Shown: positions 8,576 to 16,947 of the stretch, piece after piece
How the letters are laid out: every line of letters starts with the position of its first letter
Position numbering within the stretch: the stretch's first letter is position 1
Source: Microbulbifer yueqingensis
GTDB taxonomy: Bacteria; Pseudomonadota; Gammaproteobacteria; Pseudomonadales; Cellvibrionaceae
Reading direction: 5' to 3'
Length of the DNA stretch: 64,000 nt
Assembly (NCBI RefSeq): GCF_900100355.1
Contig: NZ_FNFH01000004.1
Location: 238,043 to 302,042 of the forward strand
Made by a program: the position numbers and the translations under genes
Notes under the pieces: generated by a model
Seen by the model: only the letters and a program-made list of their open reading frames with translations
Told to the model about the DNA's origin: nothing
Databases searched by the model: none

Positions 8576-10126
8576 ATGGCACACGGTCCCCAATCCGGAT
8601 TCTCCCGGTGGCTCTATACCACCAACCACAAAGACATCGGCAGCATGTACCTATGGTTCAGCTTTGCGATGTTCCTGCTGGGCGGCTGCATGGCGCTGGT
8701 GATCCGCGCCGAGCTGTTCGAGCCCGGTCTGCAAATCGTGCAGCCGGAATTCTTCAACCAGATGACCACCATGCACGGCTTGATCATGGTGTTCGGTGCG
8801 GTGATGCCGGCCTTTGTCGGTCTCGCCAACTGGATGATCCCCATGATGATCGGTGCACCGGACATGGCGTTGCCGCGCATGAACAACTGGAGCTTCTGGA
8901 TCCTGCCGTTCGCGTTTGCGATGCTGGCATCGACCCTGTTCATGGACGGCGGTGCGCCCAACTTCGGCTGGACCTTCTACGCTCCGCTGTCGACCGAATA
9001 CGCCCCGCCGAGCACCACCTTCTTCATTTTCTCGATCCACATCATGGGTGCCTCGTCGATTATGGGGGCGATCAATATCATCGCCACCATCCTCAATATG
9101 CGTGCGCCGGGCATGACGCTGATGAAAATGCCGCTGTTCGTGTGGACCTGGCTGATCACGGCCTACCTGCTGATTGCGGTGATGCCGGTACTGGCTGGCG
9201 TGGTGACCATGATGCTGATGGATATCCACTTCGGCACCAGCTTCTTCAGCGCTGCCGGCGGTGGTGACCCGGTATTGTTCCAGCATGTGTTCTGGTTCTT
9301 CGGGCATCCCGAGGTGTACATCATGATCCTGCCGGCCTTCGGCATCGTCTCTGCGATCATTCCCACGTTTGCGCGCAAGCCGCTGTTTGGTTACAGCTCG
9401 ATGGTGTACGCAACAGCGTCGATCGCCTTCCTGAGCTTTATCGTCTGGGCGCACCACATGTTTACCGTGGGCATGCCGATCGCGGGCGAGCTGTTCTTCA
9501 TGTACGCGACGATGTTGATTGCAGTACCGACTGGCGTGAAGGTGTTCAACTGGGTCACCACCATGTTCCGCGGTTCGATGACCTTCGAGACACCGATGCT
9601 GTTTGCCATCGCCTTTGTGATCCTGTTTACCATCGGCGGCTTCTCGGGGCTGATGCTGGCCATCGCGCCGGCCGACTTCCAGTACCACGACACCTACTTC
9701 GTGGTGGCACACTTCCACTATGTACTGGTGCCCGGCGCTATCTTCTCGATCACCGCAGGTGTCTACTACTGGCTGCCCAAGTGGACAGGCAACATGTACA
9801 ACGAGACCATGGGCAAGGTGCACTTCTGGCTCGCCTTCATCGGCCTGAACGTGACCTTCTTCCCCATGCACTTCGTCGGCCTGGCAGGTATGCCCCGGCG
9901 CATTCCGGACTATGCGCTGCAGTTTGCCGATTTCAACCAGATAGCCAGCGTGGGTGCCTTCCTGTTCGGCGCCGCCCAACTCGTCTTCCTGTTCAATGTC
10001 GTGCGCACCGTGATGGGCGGCAGGAAGGCAACCGACAAGGTGTGGGACAACCCGGAAGGGCTCGAGTGGACAGTACCGTCACCCGCGCCTTACCACACCT
10101 TCAGCACGCCGCCGGCAGTGCGCTGA
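8576..10126 (+). CDS. coxA: Cytochrome c oxidase subunit I
   Basis: The catalytic heme-copper subunit, 516 residues, about twelve transmembrane helices. Visible ligands: the heme a histidine in TTMHGLIM (~67); the CuB histidine and crosslinked tyrosine in GHPEVY (~243-247); the CuB His-His pair in WAHHMF (~292); and the heme a/a3 histidines in VAHFHYVL (~378 and 380). The K-channel lysine in PTGVKVFNW and an aspartate-asparagine D-channel entrance (APDMALPRMNNWSFW) are present, so it belongs to the A family. An AAAGGAG ribosome-binding site precedes the ATG. Confidence 0.97.
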   Translation: MAHGPQSGFSRWLYTTNHKDIGSMYLWFSFAMFLLGGCMALVIRAELFEPGLQIVQPEFFNQMTTMHGLIMVFGAVMPAFVGLANWMIPMMIGAPDMALPRMNNWSFWILPFAFAMLASTLFMDGGAPNFGWTFYAPLSTEYAPPSTTFFIFSIHIMGASSIMGAINIIATILNMRAPGMTLMKMPLFVWTWLITAYLLIAVMPVLAGVVTMMLMDIHFGTSFFSAAGGGDPVLFQHVFWFFGHPEVYIMILPAFGIVSAIIPTFARKPLFGYSSMVYATASIAFLSFIVWAHHMFTVGMPIAGELFFMYATMLIAVPTGVKVFNWVTTMFRGSMTFETPMLFAIAFVILFTIGGFSGLMLAIAPADFQYHDTYFVVAHFHYVLVPGAIFSITAGVYYWLPKWTGNMYNETMGKVHFWLAFIGLNVTFFPMHFVGLAGMPRRIPDYALQFADFNQIASVGAFLFGAAQLVFLFNVVRTVMGGRKATDKVWDNPEGLEWTVPSPAPYHTFSTPPAVR

Positions 10127-10145
10127 CATTTGGAGACACGGCAGA

Positions 10146-10718
10146 ATGCGGCTGAGTGAGAACGCAAAACTGACCACGAAGCTGCTGGCACTGGCCGGCA
10201 GCATGCTGGTGTTTGCAATTTTCATCATGCCGCCACTTTACGATGCCTTTTGTGAAATTACCGGGCTTAATGGCAAAACCGGTTCCCGCTATGAGGCGGT
10301 GCCGGCGGCGGTGAACACCGACCGACTGGTGAAAGTCCAGTTCGTGGCCAACTTCAACGGCAACATGCCCTGGGCGTTCAAGCCCAGCGTGGTGTCGATG
10401 AAGGTCCATCCCGGTGAGCCCGTGGATACGGTCTTCCTGGCCACTAATCCGACCGGCCGTGACATGGTGGGCCAGGCAATTCCAAGCCTGGTCCCTTTCA
10501 AGGCCGCGGAATACTTTCACAAGACGGAGTGCTTCTGCTTCAACCAGCAGGCACTCAAGGCGGGTGAGAGTGCCGAGCTGCCACTGCGTTTCATCGTCGA
10601 CCCGGACCTGCCGCCGGGCGTGAACACTATTACGCTTTCCTACACGCTGTTCGATGTTACGGAAAAATTTACCCGGAACCTGGATAACAACAATGCCGAC
10701 TCCGAGCGAGAGGGATAA
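10146..10718 (+). CDS. ctaG: Cytochrome c oxidase assembly protein CtaG (CuB insertion)
   Basis: A 190-residue Cox11/CtaG-type copper chaperone that delivers copper to the CuB site of subunit I. It has one N-terminal membrane anchor (~17-36) and a periplasmic immunoglobulin-like domain. The copper-binding motif CFCF sits near residues 128-131, and the NPTGRD and LPLRFIVDPDLP segments are typical. It lies between coxA and coxC, as in many proteobacterial aa3 operons. Confidence 0.95.
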   Translation: MRLSENAKLTTKLLALAGSMLVFAIFIMPPLYDAFCEITGLNGKTGSRYEAVPAAVNTDRLVKVQFVANFNGNMPWAFKPSVVSMKVHPGEPVDTVFLATNPTGRDMVGQAIPSLVPFKAAEYFHKTECFCFNQQALKAGESAELPLRFIVDPDLPPGVNTITLSYTLFDVTEKFTRNLDNNNADSEREG

Positions 10719-10723
10719 AAATT

Positions 10724-11614
10724 ATGGCCAGTGAAAGCAGCTACTATGTGCCCGAGCAGTCCCGGCTGCCCATCTTCGCCACCATCGGTCTCTTCCTGAC
10801 CGCCTTTGGTGCCGCCAACTGGATCAACGGGGGCTCCTCCTACATTTTCTTCACTGGCGCCCTGGCGCTGGCTGCGGTGCTGTGGTGCTGGTTCGCCGCG
10901 GTAATCCGCGAGAACATGGCCGGCCTCAACAGTGACCAGCTGAAGCGCTCCTATGTATGGGGCATGGGCTGGTTCATCTTCTCAGAGGTGATGTTCTTTG
11001 CCGCCTTCTTCGGTGCGCTCTACTATGTCCGCACCTTCGCCCTGCCGTGGCTGGGCGGTGAAGGTGAGCGCGGTGAATCAAACATGCTGTGGCAGGGTTT
11101 TGAGAATACCTGGCCCCTGATGGTGACCCCGGATGCAGCGGCACATGGCGACTCGGCCAAGGTGCTGGGACCCAACGCGATTATCGACCCGTGGCACCTG
11201 CCGCTGTGGAACACGATCATCCTCCTTACCTCCAGCGTCACGGTGCATATCGCCCATGTATACCTGAAAAAGGGCCAGCGCAACGCTTTCAACACCTGGC
11301 TGGGAATTACCGTGCTGCTGGGCGGCCTGTTCCTGTTTTTCCAGGTCGAAGAGTACTATGAGGCCTACACGCAGCTGGGGCTGACTCTGGAATCCGGAAT
11401 CTACGGTACAACCTTCTTCATGCTTACCGGTTTTCACGGCGCGCATGTGACGCTTGGTACCATCATGTTGTTGATCATGTTGCTGCGCTCGGTGATCGCA
11501 CATCACTTCAAGCCGGACGACCATTTCGGTTTCGAGGCCTCCAGCTGGTACTGGCACTTTGTAGATGTGGTGTGGGTCGGGCTGTTTATCTTCGTCTACG
11601 TGCTCGGTTCCTGA
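10724..11614 (+). CDS. coxC: Cytochrome c oxidase subunit III
   Basis: Subunit III of the aa3-type oxidase, 296 residues with seven predicted membrane helices. Family signatures include the FSEVMFFAAFF helix, the FQVEEYYEA loop, the GFHGAHVTLGT helix and the C-terminal SWYWHFVDVVWVGLF segment. It starts 5 bases after ctaG ends and closes the structural-gene run. The insertion between helices 3 and 4 is rather long, as in Pseudomonas-type subunit III. Confidence 0.96.
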   Translation: MASESSYYVPEQSRLPIFATIGLFLTAFGAANWINGGSSYIFFTGALALAAVLWCWFAAVIRENMAGLNSDQLKRSYVWGMGWFIFSEVMFFAAFFGALYYVRTFALPWLGGEGERGESNMLWQGFENTWPLMVTPDAAAHGDSAKVLGPNAIIDPWHLPLWNTIILLTSSVTVHIAHVYLKKGQRNAFNTWLGITVLLGGLFLFFQVEEYYEAYTQLGLTLESGIYGTTFFMLTGFHGAHVTLGTIMLLIMLLRSVIAHHFKPDDHFGFEASSWYWHFVDVVWVGLFIFVYVLGS

Positions 11615-11666
11615 GGAAGCTGCAGGCCTGTCGGGAGCTTGCGGGCTCTGGCAGGCCACGCCGCCC

Positions 11667-11891
11667 TCAGTACTTGTTGGCCCAGGGCGCGGTATTCGAG
11701 AGCGTGCCGCTGTCAAAGCCATACCAGATGGCCGCCAGCAGCAGGACCGCCAGGGTAACGCGAATACCGAGTGCATAGAGGGTGCGTTTTGATTCGGGTG
11801 CGCCCATATCACGCAGCAGGAAAAACAGCGCGCTGGAGAGGCTGGCCAGTACCGCGAGAAAGAGAAAGACAATAACGATTTTCAGCCACAT
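11667..11891 (-). CDS. DUF2909 twin-transmembrane protein
   Basis: A 74-residue protein with two hydrophobic helices (about residues 4-26 and 42-60) separated by a short polar loop (RDMGAPESKRT). It matches the DUF2909 family often found within gammaproteobacterial cytochrome oxidase loci. It is on the opposite strand from its neighbours, between coxC and the SURF1 gene. Its role is unknown; the location suggests a link with oxidase biogenesis. Confidence 0.82.
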   Translation of the reverse strand: MWLKIVIVFLFLAVLASLSSALFFLLRDMGAPESKRTLYALGIRVTLAVLLLAAIWYGFDSGTLSNTAPWANKY

Positions 11892-11909
11892 TTTTTATTC
11901 GCCATTTGT

Positions 11910-11938
11910 TGTAGGAGCCTGCCCGCAGGCTAAATCGG
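11910..11938. repeat. REP-like palindrome in the divergent gap before SURF1
   Basis: The sequence around AGCCTGCCCGCAGGCT (11916-11931) is a perfect 7-bp hairpin with a two-base loop, preceded by TGTAGG. It resembles the TGTAGGAGC type of REP sequences common in Pseudomonas and relatives. It fills most of the 48-base gap between the divergent DUF2909 and SURF1 genes, and so lies over or next to the SURF1 ribosome-binding region. Confidence 0.5.
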
Positions 11939-11939
11939 C

Positions 11940-12710
11940 ATGACGGTACACACCAATCCAGTGCGCGCACGGCAACTCTCCGGGAGTGCCAGTGTAGCAC
12001 CGATTTCGAACTGGCCCCTGACGCTGTTCAGTGGTCTCCTGCTGCCGATCCTGGTGGCGCTGGGCGTATGGCAGCTGCAGCGCGCAGAGGAGAAGCAGGC
12101 GCTGGTGAGCCAACTGGACGCACGCCTCTCGGCCCAGCCCGAAAACCCCGCCGGGCTCGACCGTCTCCAGCCCTACATGCCGGTAAGACTGCAGGGCTAC
12201 TTCACCGGCGAGTATTTCTATCTCGATAACCGCACCCGCGACGGCCGCGTAGGCTACGAAATCCTGCAGGTTTTTGTCTCCGGTAAACAGCGCTGGCTGG
12301 TCAATCGCGGCTGGCTTGCCGCTGGCAGCAGTCGGGCAGAGCTGCCGGCTGTCACCTGGCCCCTGGCCGCAAAGGTAGTCACGGGATTTCTTTATCCCGT
12401 CCTGCCAGCCGGGGAAGAGAGCCCGGCCGCTAACAGCGGCAGCCGCATACAGGCTGTCGATGAGCGACTGACTGCCAGCCTGGAGCTGGCGCAGCCGCGC
12501 TGGACAATACGCCTGCTGGCCGATTCAGACACCGCGCTGCTGACCGACTGGCAGATGAACAACAGTCCGCCGGAGCGTCATCGTGCATATGCGTGGCAAT
12601 GGTTTGCGATGGCCGCAGCGCTGGTGGTGCTCTGGTTGCTGGCCGCAACCCGCCTGCCGGTATGGCTGAGGAAGCGCCATGGCCGCGGCACCGGTGACCC
12701 CGAGCAATAA
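11940..12710 (+). CDS. SURF1-family cytochrome oxidase assembly protein
   Basis: A 256-residue SURF1/Shy1-type protein that assists heme A insertion into subunit I. Two membrane helices bracket the chain (about 25-45 and 217-236). Between them is the periplasmic domain, with the family segments LGVWQLQRAEEK, VRLQGYF, NRTRDGRVGYEI and VNRGWLAAG. It begins the assembly-gene half of the cluster. The chosen ATG follows a small hairpin; no strong Shine-Dalgarno sequence is visible. Confidence 0.92.
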   Translation: MTVHTNPVRARQLSGSASVAPISNWPLTLFSGLLLPILVALGVWQLQRAEEKQALVSQLDARLSAQPENPAGLDRLQPYMPVRLQGYFTGEYFYLDNRTRDGRVGYEILQVFVSGKQRWLVNRGWLAAGSSRAELPAVTWPLAAKVVTGFLYPVLPAGEESPAANSGSRIQAVDERLTASLELAQPRWTIRLLADSDTALLTDWQMNNSPPERHRAYAWQWFAMAAALVVLWLLAATRLPVWLRKRHGRGTGDPEQ

Positions 12711-12746
12711 ACCGGCACAACAATAAAAGACAGAGGTAATGACGCC

Positions 12747-13385
12747 GTGACCCAGAGCAACGATCAGAAGAGAGAAAATACCGATACTGTGGCAGCTGCG
12801 CCGAGAGCGCGGAAATTCCAGGCGCTGTCCGTCATCGCCTCGGTGGTCCTGCCGATTGCCGCCGCCTACGTGGTTTTCTATACCGGCGTGGGAATGCCTG
12901 ACAGCACCGTAAACCAGGGGGAGCTGCTGCAGCCGCCCCGCAGTATCGAGCCATTGCACCTGGCGGAGGAGGGGACTGCGCCATTCCAGCTCGGCTCCGA
13001 GGAGCCGAAGTGGCGCTACCTGATTGTGCCCGGGCAAGACTGCGCCGAGAAATGCGAGCAGCTTCTCTACACCAGCCGCCAGGTGCACGTCCGGCTCGGC
13101 GAGAAGGCCCGCCGTGTTGAGCGCCTGCTGGTGAACTCCGCGCCCCTGAGTCCGGAGCGCCGGGCCCAGCTGGCCGAACAGCACCCGCGCCTGCGCTTTG
13201 TCACTGTGCCGGAGCCGGAACTCCGGCAGCTGCTGGAGGGCACCAGCCACAGCGGCCTGGATTACCCCAGTGCGCTGCTGGTTGACCAGCGTGGTTTTGC
13301 GATGATGGTTTACAACAACGAGCACAGCGGCAACCAGCTGCTGAAAGATATCAAGCGACTGCTGAAGTACTCCTACGAGCAGTAA
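12747..13385 (+). CDS. Membrane-anchored thioredoxin-like protein of the cox cluster (SCO-like, lacks copper His)
   Basis: A 212-residue protein with a single N-terminal membrane helix (~27-48) and a periplasmic domain. A CxxxC motif (DCAEKCEQ, cysteines near 99 and 103) sits where SCO proteins carry CPDVC. The C-terminal segment YPSALLVDQRG...LLKDIKRLL parallels the end of SCO proteins, but the copper-ligand histidine found there (VDHGS in the true SCO of this cluster) is replaced by tyrosine-proline. Hence it may be a thiol reductase or a relic of SCO rather than a copper chaperone. Conserved position between SURF1 and ctaA suggests a role in oxidase assembly. Confidence 0.72.
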   Translation: MTQSNDQKRENTDTVAAAPRARKFQALSVIASVVLPIAAAYVVFYTGVGMPDSTVNQGELLQPPRSIEPLHLAEEGTAPFQLGSEEPKWRYLIVPGQDCAEKCEQLLYTSRQVHVRLGEKARRVERLLVNSAPLSPERRAQLAEQHPRLRFVTVPEPELRQLLEGTSHSGLDYPSALLVDQRGFAMMVYNNEHSGNQLLKDIKRLLKYSYEQ

Positions 13386-13398
13386 CCCGGAGATTTGC

Positions 13399-14439
13399 AT
13401 GCGCCCCTACCAACCCGATTCGGATTTCAACCCGCGCAACGACTGGCGCCTGCGCGTCGCCATGGCCGGCACCATCCTGGCGGTGGTCGTCGTTGTGCTC
13501 GGTGCCTTTACCCGGCTGGTGGATGCCGGCCTCGGTTGCCCCGACTGGCCCGGCTGCTATGGCCACCTGACCTGGCCGGACGAGGCCCACGAGATCAGCC
13601 GCGCCAACGCGGCATTTCCTGACGCACCCGTCGCCACGGACAAGACCTGGCCGGAGATGGTGCACCGGTATTTTGCCGGTGCGCTGCTGTTGCTGGTGGC
13701 GGGACTGACCGTGATGGCGTGGCGACGTCGCGGCCAGCGGGGCTTCCTGCACACCCATTTCCTGCTCGGCCTGATCATCCTGCAGGCGGCCTTTGGCATG
13801 TGGACGGTGACCCTCAAGCTGTGGCCACAGGTGGTGACGGCGCACCTGCTCGGCGGGATGGCGACGCTGTCGCTGCTGTGGTTGCTGGTGGAGCGGCTGC
13901 GCTACCGCAAGCGACTGATCCCGGTACATGAGTTCCGGGCGCTGCAGCGGCTGCGCCCACTGGCAATTATCGCCGTGGTGGCGGTGTCACTGCAGATCGC
14001 CCTGGGCGGCTGGACCAGCTCCAATTATGCGGCCCTGGCCTGCGCGGACTTTCCCACCTGCCACGGGCAGTGGTGGCCGGACATGGACTTCAGCCAGGGC
14101 TTCAACGTGGCACAGCACATAGGCCCGAACTATCTCGGCGGGACGCTGGAAAGTGATGCCCGCACCGCGATTCACGTAACCCACCGCATCGGGGCGCTGG
14201 TGGTCAGTGCCATTGTGCTGGTGCTGGCGTGGCTGGCCTGGCGCGCCGGCTCGCGGCGCTGGGCGATCGGCCTGGCCGGCGCCCTGCTGCTGCAGGTCTC
14301 GCTGGGCATCGCCAACGTGGCGATGTCCCTGCCGCTGCCGGTGGCGGTGGCACACAACGCCGGTGCCGCGCTGCTGCTACTCGGGCTGCTCACCTTCTGT
14401 TACCGTATCCAGACGGCGCAGCCGAAAATGAAACAATAA
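13399..14439 (+). CDS. ctaA: Heme A synthase (COX15/CtaA)
   Basis: Converts heme O to heme A by oxidising the C8 methyl group, in the inner membrane. 346 residues with eight predicted helices in two four-helix halves. Each half has a conserved histidine-bearing helix (for example MVHRYFAG, VVTAHLLGG, IHVTHRIGAL, VAHNAGAALL). The GCPDWPGCYG and CADFPTCHGQWWP loops contain the paired cysteines of the family. It lies immediately upstream of ctaB, the preceding step in the pathway. Confidence 0.95.
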   Translation: MRPYQPDSDFNPRNDWRLRVAMAGTILAVVVVVLGAFTRLVDAGLGCPDWPGCYGHLTWPDEAHEISRANAAFPDAPVATDKTWPEMVHRYFAGALLLLVAGLTVMAWRRRGQRGFLHTHFLLGLIILQAAFGMWTVTLKLWPQVVTAHLLGGMATLSLLWLLVERLRYRKRLIPVHEFRALQRLRPLAIIAVVAVSLQIALGGWTSSNYAALACADFPTCHGQWWPDMDFSQGFNVAQHIGPNYLGGTLESDARTAIHVTHRIGALVVSAIVLVLAWLAWRAGSRRWAIGLAGALLLQVSLGIANVAMSLPLPVAVAHNAGAALLLLGLLTFCYRIQTAQPKMKQ

Positions 14440-14465
14440 TAACGAAGCAAGTATGAGGTGAAGCC

Positions 14466-15359
14466 ATGAGCACCCACGCCGCCGCCCTCCAGCGCACCAG
14501 CTGGCGCGACTACTACGAGCTTACCAAGCCGCGGGTTGTCATGCTGATGATCCTCACCTCCGTGATCGGCATGCTGCTGGCGGTGCCGGGCATGGTGCCA
14601 CTGGACATACTGTTGTTAGGCAACCTGGGTATCGCGCTGTGCGCCGGCAGCGCCGCCACGGTCAATCACCTGGTTGACCGGCATATCGATCTCAAGATGG
14701 CGCGCACCAGCAACCGCCCGGTGGCGCGCGGCAGGGTCGAGCCCGGCCGCGCACTGGCCTTCGCCCTGGTGCTGGGTTGCGCGGGCATGGCCGTACTGCT
14801 CGCGTTCGTCAATCCGCTGACTGCGTGGCTCACCCTGGTCTCGCTGCTGGGTTATGCGGTGGTCTACACCATGTTCCTCAAGCGCGCGACCCCGCAGAAT
14901 ATCGTTATCGGCGGTATCGCCGGGGCCGCGCCGCCACTGCTCGGCTGGACCGCGGTGACTGGCGAACTGCACGGCCATGCACTGCTGCTGATGCTGATCA
15001 TCTTTGCCTGGACCCCGCCGCACTTCTGGGCCCTGGCGGTGCACCGTCGCGAGGACTACGCCAAGGCGGATATCCCCATGCTGCCGGTCACCCACGGAGT
15101 GGCTTATACCAAGCTGCATATCCTGCTCTATACCTTCATCCTGCTGGCCGTGAGCCTGCTGCCGTTCGCCACCGCCATGCTAGGCTGGCTGTACCTGCTC
15201 GGAGCGGTGGTGCTCGGTATAGGGTTCGTTTACTGGGCGGTGGAAATGCTGCGCGACCGCAACCCGGCCGCGGGCATGGAAACGTTCAAGTATTCCATCA
15301 TCTACCTGATGGCCCTGTTCTGCATCATGCTGTTGGATCATTACCTGGTTGCGGTGTAA
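14466..15359 (+). CDS. ctaB: Protoheme IX farnesyltransferase (heme O synthase)
   Basis: A 297-residue UbiA-superfamily prenyltransferase that farnesylates heme B to heme O. The first aspartate-rich region (NHLVDRHIDLKMARTSNRPVARG) and the second (HFWALAVHRREDYAKADIPMLPV) are intact, with about eight to nine membrane helices. GTGAAGCC before the ATG gives a weak ribosome-binding site. It overlaps nothing and is followed after 3 bases by the sco gene, so they are surely cotranscribed. Confidence 0.96.
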   Translation: MSTHAAALQRTSWRDYYELTKPRVVMLMILTSVIGMLLAVPGMVPLDILLLGNLGIALCAGSAATVNHLVDRHIDLKMARTSNRPVARGRVEPGRALAFALVLGCAGMAVLLAFVNPLTAWLTLVSLLGYAVVYTMFLKRATPQNIVIGGIAGAAPPLLGWTAVTGELHGHALLLMLIIFAWTPPHFWALAVHRREDYAKADIPMLPVTHGVAYTKLHILLYTFILLAVSLLPFATAMLGWLYLLGAVVLGIGFVYWAVEMLRDRNPAAGMETFKYSIIYLMALFCIMLLDHYLVAV

Positions 15360-15362
15360 GTC

Positions 15363-16058
15363 ATGAGTGAAGAGACCCCCCAATACGAGGCCGGCGCGGG
15401 TAGCGCCAACAGCCCGGAACAGAAACGCGGCGTGCTGGTTACGGTGGCCGTCTGCGTGCTGTTCATGCTGGCGGTGCTGGCTGCATTCCTGAACAAGATG
15501 GGCCAGCCGCGTGTGCTGACCGAGTCGGAGATGCGCGCCAACGGTGCGGTGGAACTGGAGCGCCCGCGGATCCTGGACAACTTCCAGCTGCTGGCGGACA
15601 GCGGCGAGACGTGGCAGACCAGCGAGCTGGCAGGGCGCTGGACGCTGGTATTTTTCGGCTTCACGCACTGCCCCGACGTGTGCCCAACGACCATGTCCAC
15701 CCTGAACGCTTTTTACCAGTCCCTGGACGAGGAGACCCGCGCGGACACGCAAATCCTGCTGGTTTCGGTGGACCCCAAGCGGGACACGCCGGAGAAGCTG
15801 CGTGAATATGTCGACTATTTCAATCCCGACTTTGCCGGCCTCACCGGTGAATTCCTCAACCTGAAGCGCTTTGCCAACCAGCTCAATGTGCCGTTCAACA
15901 AGGTGCCACTGGGAGAGGGTGAATATACCGTCGACCACGGCTCCCAGGTCGTGCTGGTCAATCCGCGCGGTCACTACCACGCCTTTTTCCGCGCGCCACT
16001 GGACCCGGCCAAGATGAAGCTCACTTACCGCTCCCTGCGCGCCACCTACAAGGGATAA
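15363..16058 (+). CDS. SCO1/SenC-family copper chaperone
   Basis: A 231-residue protein with an N-terminal membrane anchor (~25-43) and a periplasmic thioredoxin-fold domain. Copper ligands are intact: CPDVC near residues 103-107 and the histidine in VDHGS near 192. SCO proteins deliver copper to CuA of subunit II or reduce its cysteines. It is the last clearly oxidase-related gene of the cluster. Confidence 0.94.
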   Translation: MSEETPQYEAGAGSANSPEQKRGVLVTVAVCVLFMLAVLAAFLNKMGQPRVLTESEMRANGAVELERPRILDNFQLLADSGETWQTSELAGRWTLVFFGFTHCPDVCPTTMSTLNAFYQSLDEETRADTQILLVSVDPKRDTPEKLREYVDYFNPDFAGLTGEFLNLKRFANQLNVPFNKVPLGEGEYTVDHGSQVVLVNPRGHYHAFFRAPLDPAKMKLTYRSLRATYKG

Positions 16059-16081
16059 GCGAGGGGGCGATCGCCCCTCGC
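16059..16081. terminator. Strong hairpin directly after sco
   Basis: GCGAGGGG and CCCCTCGC flank a 7-base loop (GCGATCG), beginning at the base after the sco stop codon. It probably ends or stabilises the oxidase assembly transcript. No T tract follows, so it is not a classical intrinsic terminator. Confidence 0.45.
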
Positions 16082-16319
16082 GTCGCAACGCTCCGGGGCG
16101 GCGCCGGGACCTTTTCGCGCCCTGGGGCACCTCGATAGTGGCACCTGATTCGAACTGAGAGACCGACCTGGCCGCCGGGTCTGCCTCCTGCTATCGGGCG
16201 CGCCCCGACGCTGTTCCTGCCGCCACTGCTATCCCTGCGCAGCTGGCCCGGCCACTGGCTCTTCCAAATCTACTAGTCTCTGGATAGATATCCCGCTGCC
16301 GGGTGACGGGGCGCGCCCA

Positions 16320-16547
16320 TTGAAAAACCTGTTCGACAAGTTCTCCCACTCGAAGAAAGCCTGTCGCCTGCTCGGTATTCTCGGCTTGCTGCTGGTGGCG
16401 CCCTTTGGCCTGTGGCTGCTGCTCGGCTGGCTGGGCGTGGTGCCATCGCTGGTGGAGGTTTTCGGTGTGCCCGGCTTGCGAATCCCCGCCTCAATAGTCA
16501 TTGCCGGACTGCTGATGGCGGCGGTGGGATTCTGGGAATACGACTGA
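16320..16547 (+). CDS. Small membrane protein, unknown
   Basis: A 75-residue protein starting at TTG (GGGG upstream), with two hydrophobic helices (~20-42 and ~55-72). The sequence between has a short VPSLVEVFGVPG loop. No family recognised. It is the first of three tiny membrane-protein genes downstream of sco, separated from it by 261 bases. Confidence 0.55.
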   Translation: MKNLFDKFSHSKKACRLLGILGLLLVAPFGLWLLLGWLGVVPSLVEVFGVPGLRIPASIVIAGLLMAAVGFWEYD

Positions 16548-16590
16548 TCAGAATCGGCACGGGGCGGTGCCGGCCAGGAGGAAGTTCGCC

Positions 16591-16770
16591 ATGTTCAAGC
16601 TGTCCGATTTCTTTATCCTGCTCGCGGTGGCGGTCTCATTCGCCGTGTCGGGCTACCTGTGGTTCAGCGGTTACCGGGAGCAGGGAATCTTCACGGCGCT
16701 GTGGGTGCCGAGCATCCTGGCTTTCGGCATTTACTTCAAGGTGTCGGCACTGCTGGCGCGGAGCAGATAA
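16591..16770 (+). CDS. Small membrane protein, unknown
   Basis: A 59-residue protein whose ATG is preceded by a perfect AGGAGG at proper spacing; an in-frame ATG-less extension upstream is less likely. Two hydrophobic helices (about 5-25 and 35-54) joined by a YREQG turn. Its end is followed after 2 bases by the next small gene, so translational coupling is likely. Family not recognised. Confidence 0.6.
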   Translation: MFKLSDFFILLAVAVSFAVSGYLWFSGYREQGIFTALWVPSILAFGIYFKVSALLARSR

Positions 16771-16772
16771 CC

Positions 16773-16916
16773 ATGTCGGAAACCATGCTGCTGGGCGTCG
16801 CGATCGGCGTATTCGTGATGCTCATCATCGGCATTGCCCTGACCATTTACGAGTTCCACCGCGCGGGCAGCGAGCCGGTGAAAAAAAGCGATAAGGGCCA
16901 GCGCCCCGAGCGCTGA
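16773..16916 (+). CDS. 47-residue single-pass membrane protein
   Basis: Very short protein with one transmembrane helix (about residues 5-26) and a charged cytoplasmic-type tail (EFHRAGSEPVKKSDKGQRPER). It starts 2 bases after the preceding small gene and is convergent with znuB. The tight coupling and clean membrane topology support a real gene. Function unknown. Confidence 0.55.
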   Translation: MSETMLLGVAIGVFVMLIIGIALTIYEFHRAGSEPVKKSDKGQRPER

Positions 16917-16947
16917 CGAGGGCCTCGATCCTGCCTTGCCGGTTGTG

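Noticed and set aside
7046..8629. A 527-residue minus-strand frame across the cox leader and coxB
   Set aside because: Antisense to coxB with no family resemblance; the cox gene is certain.
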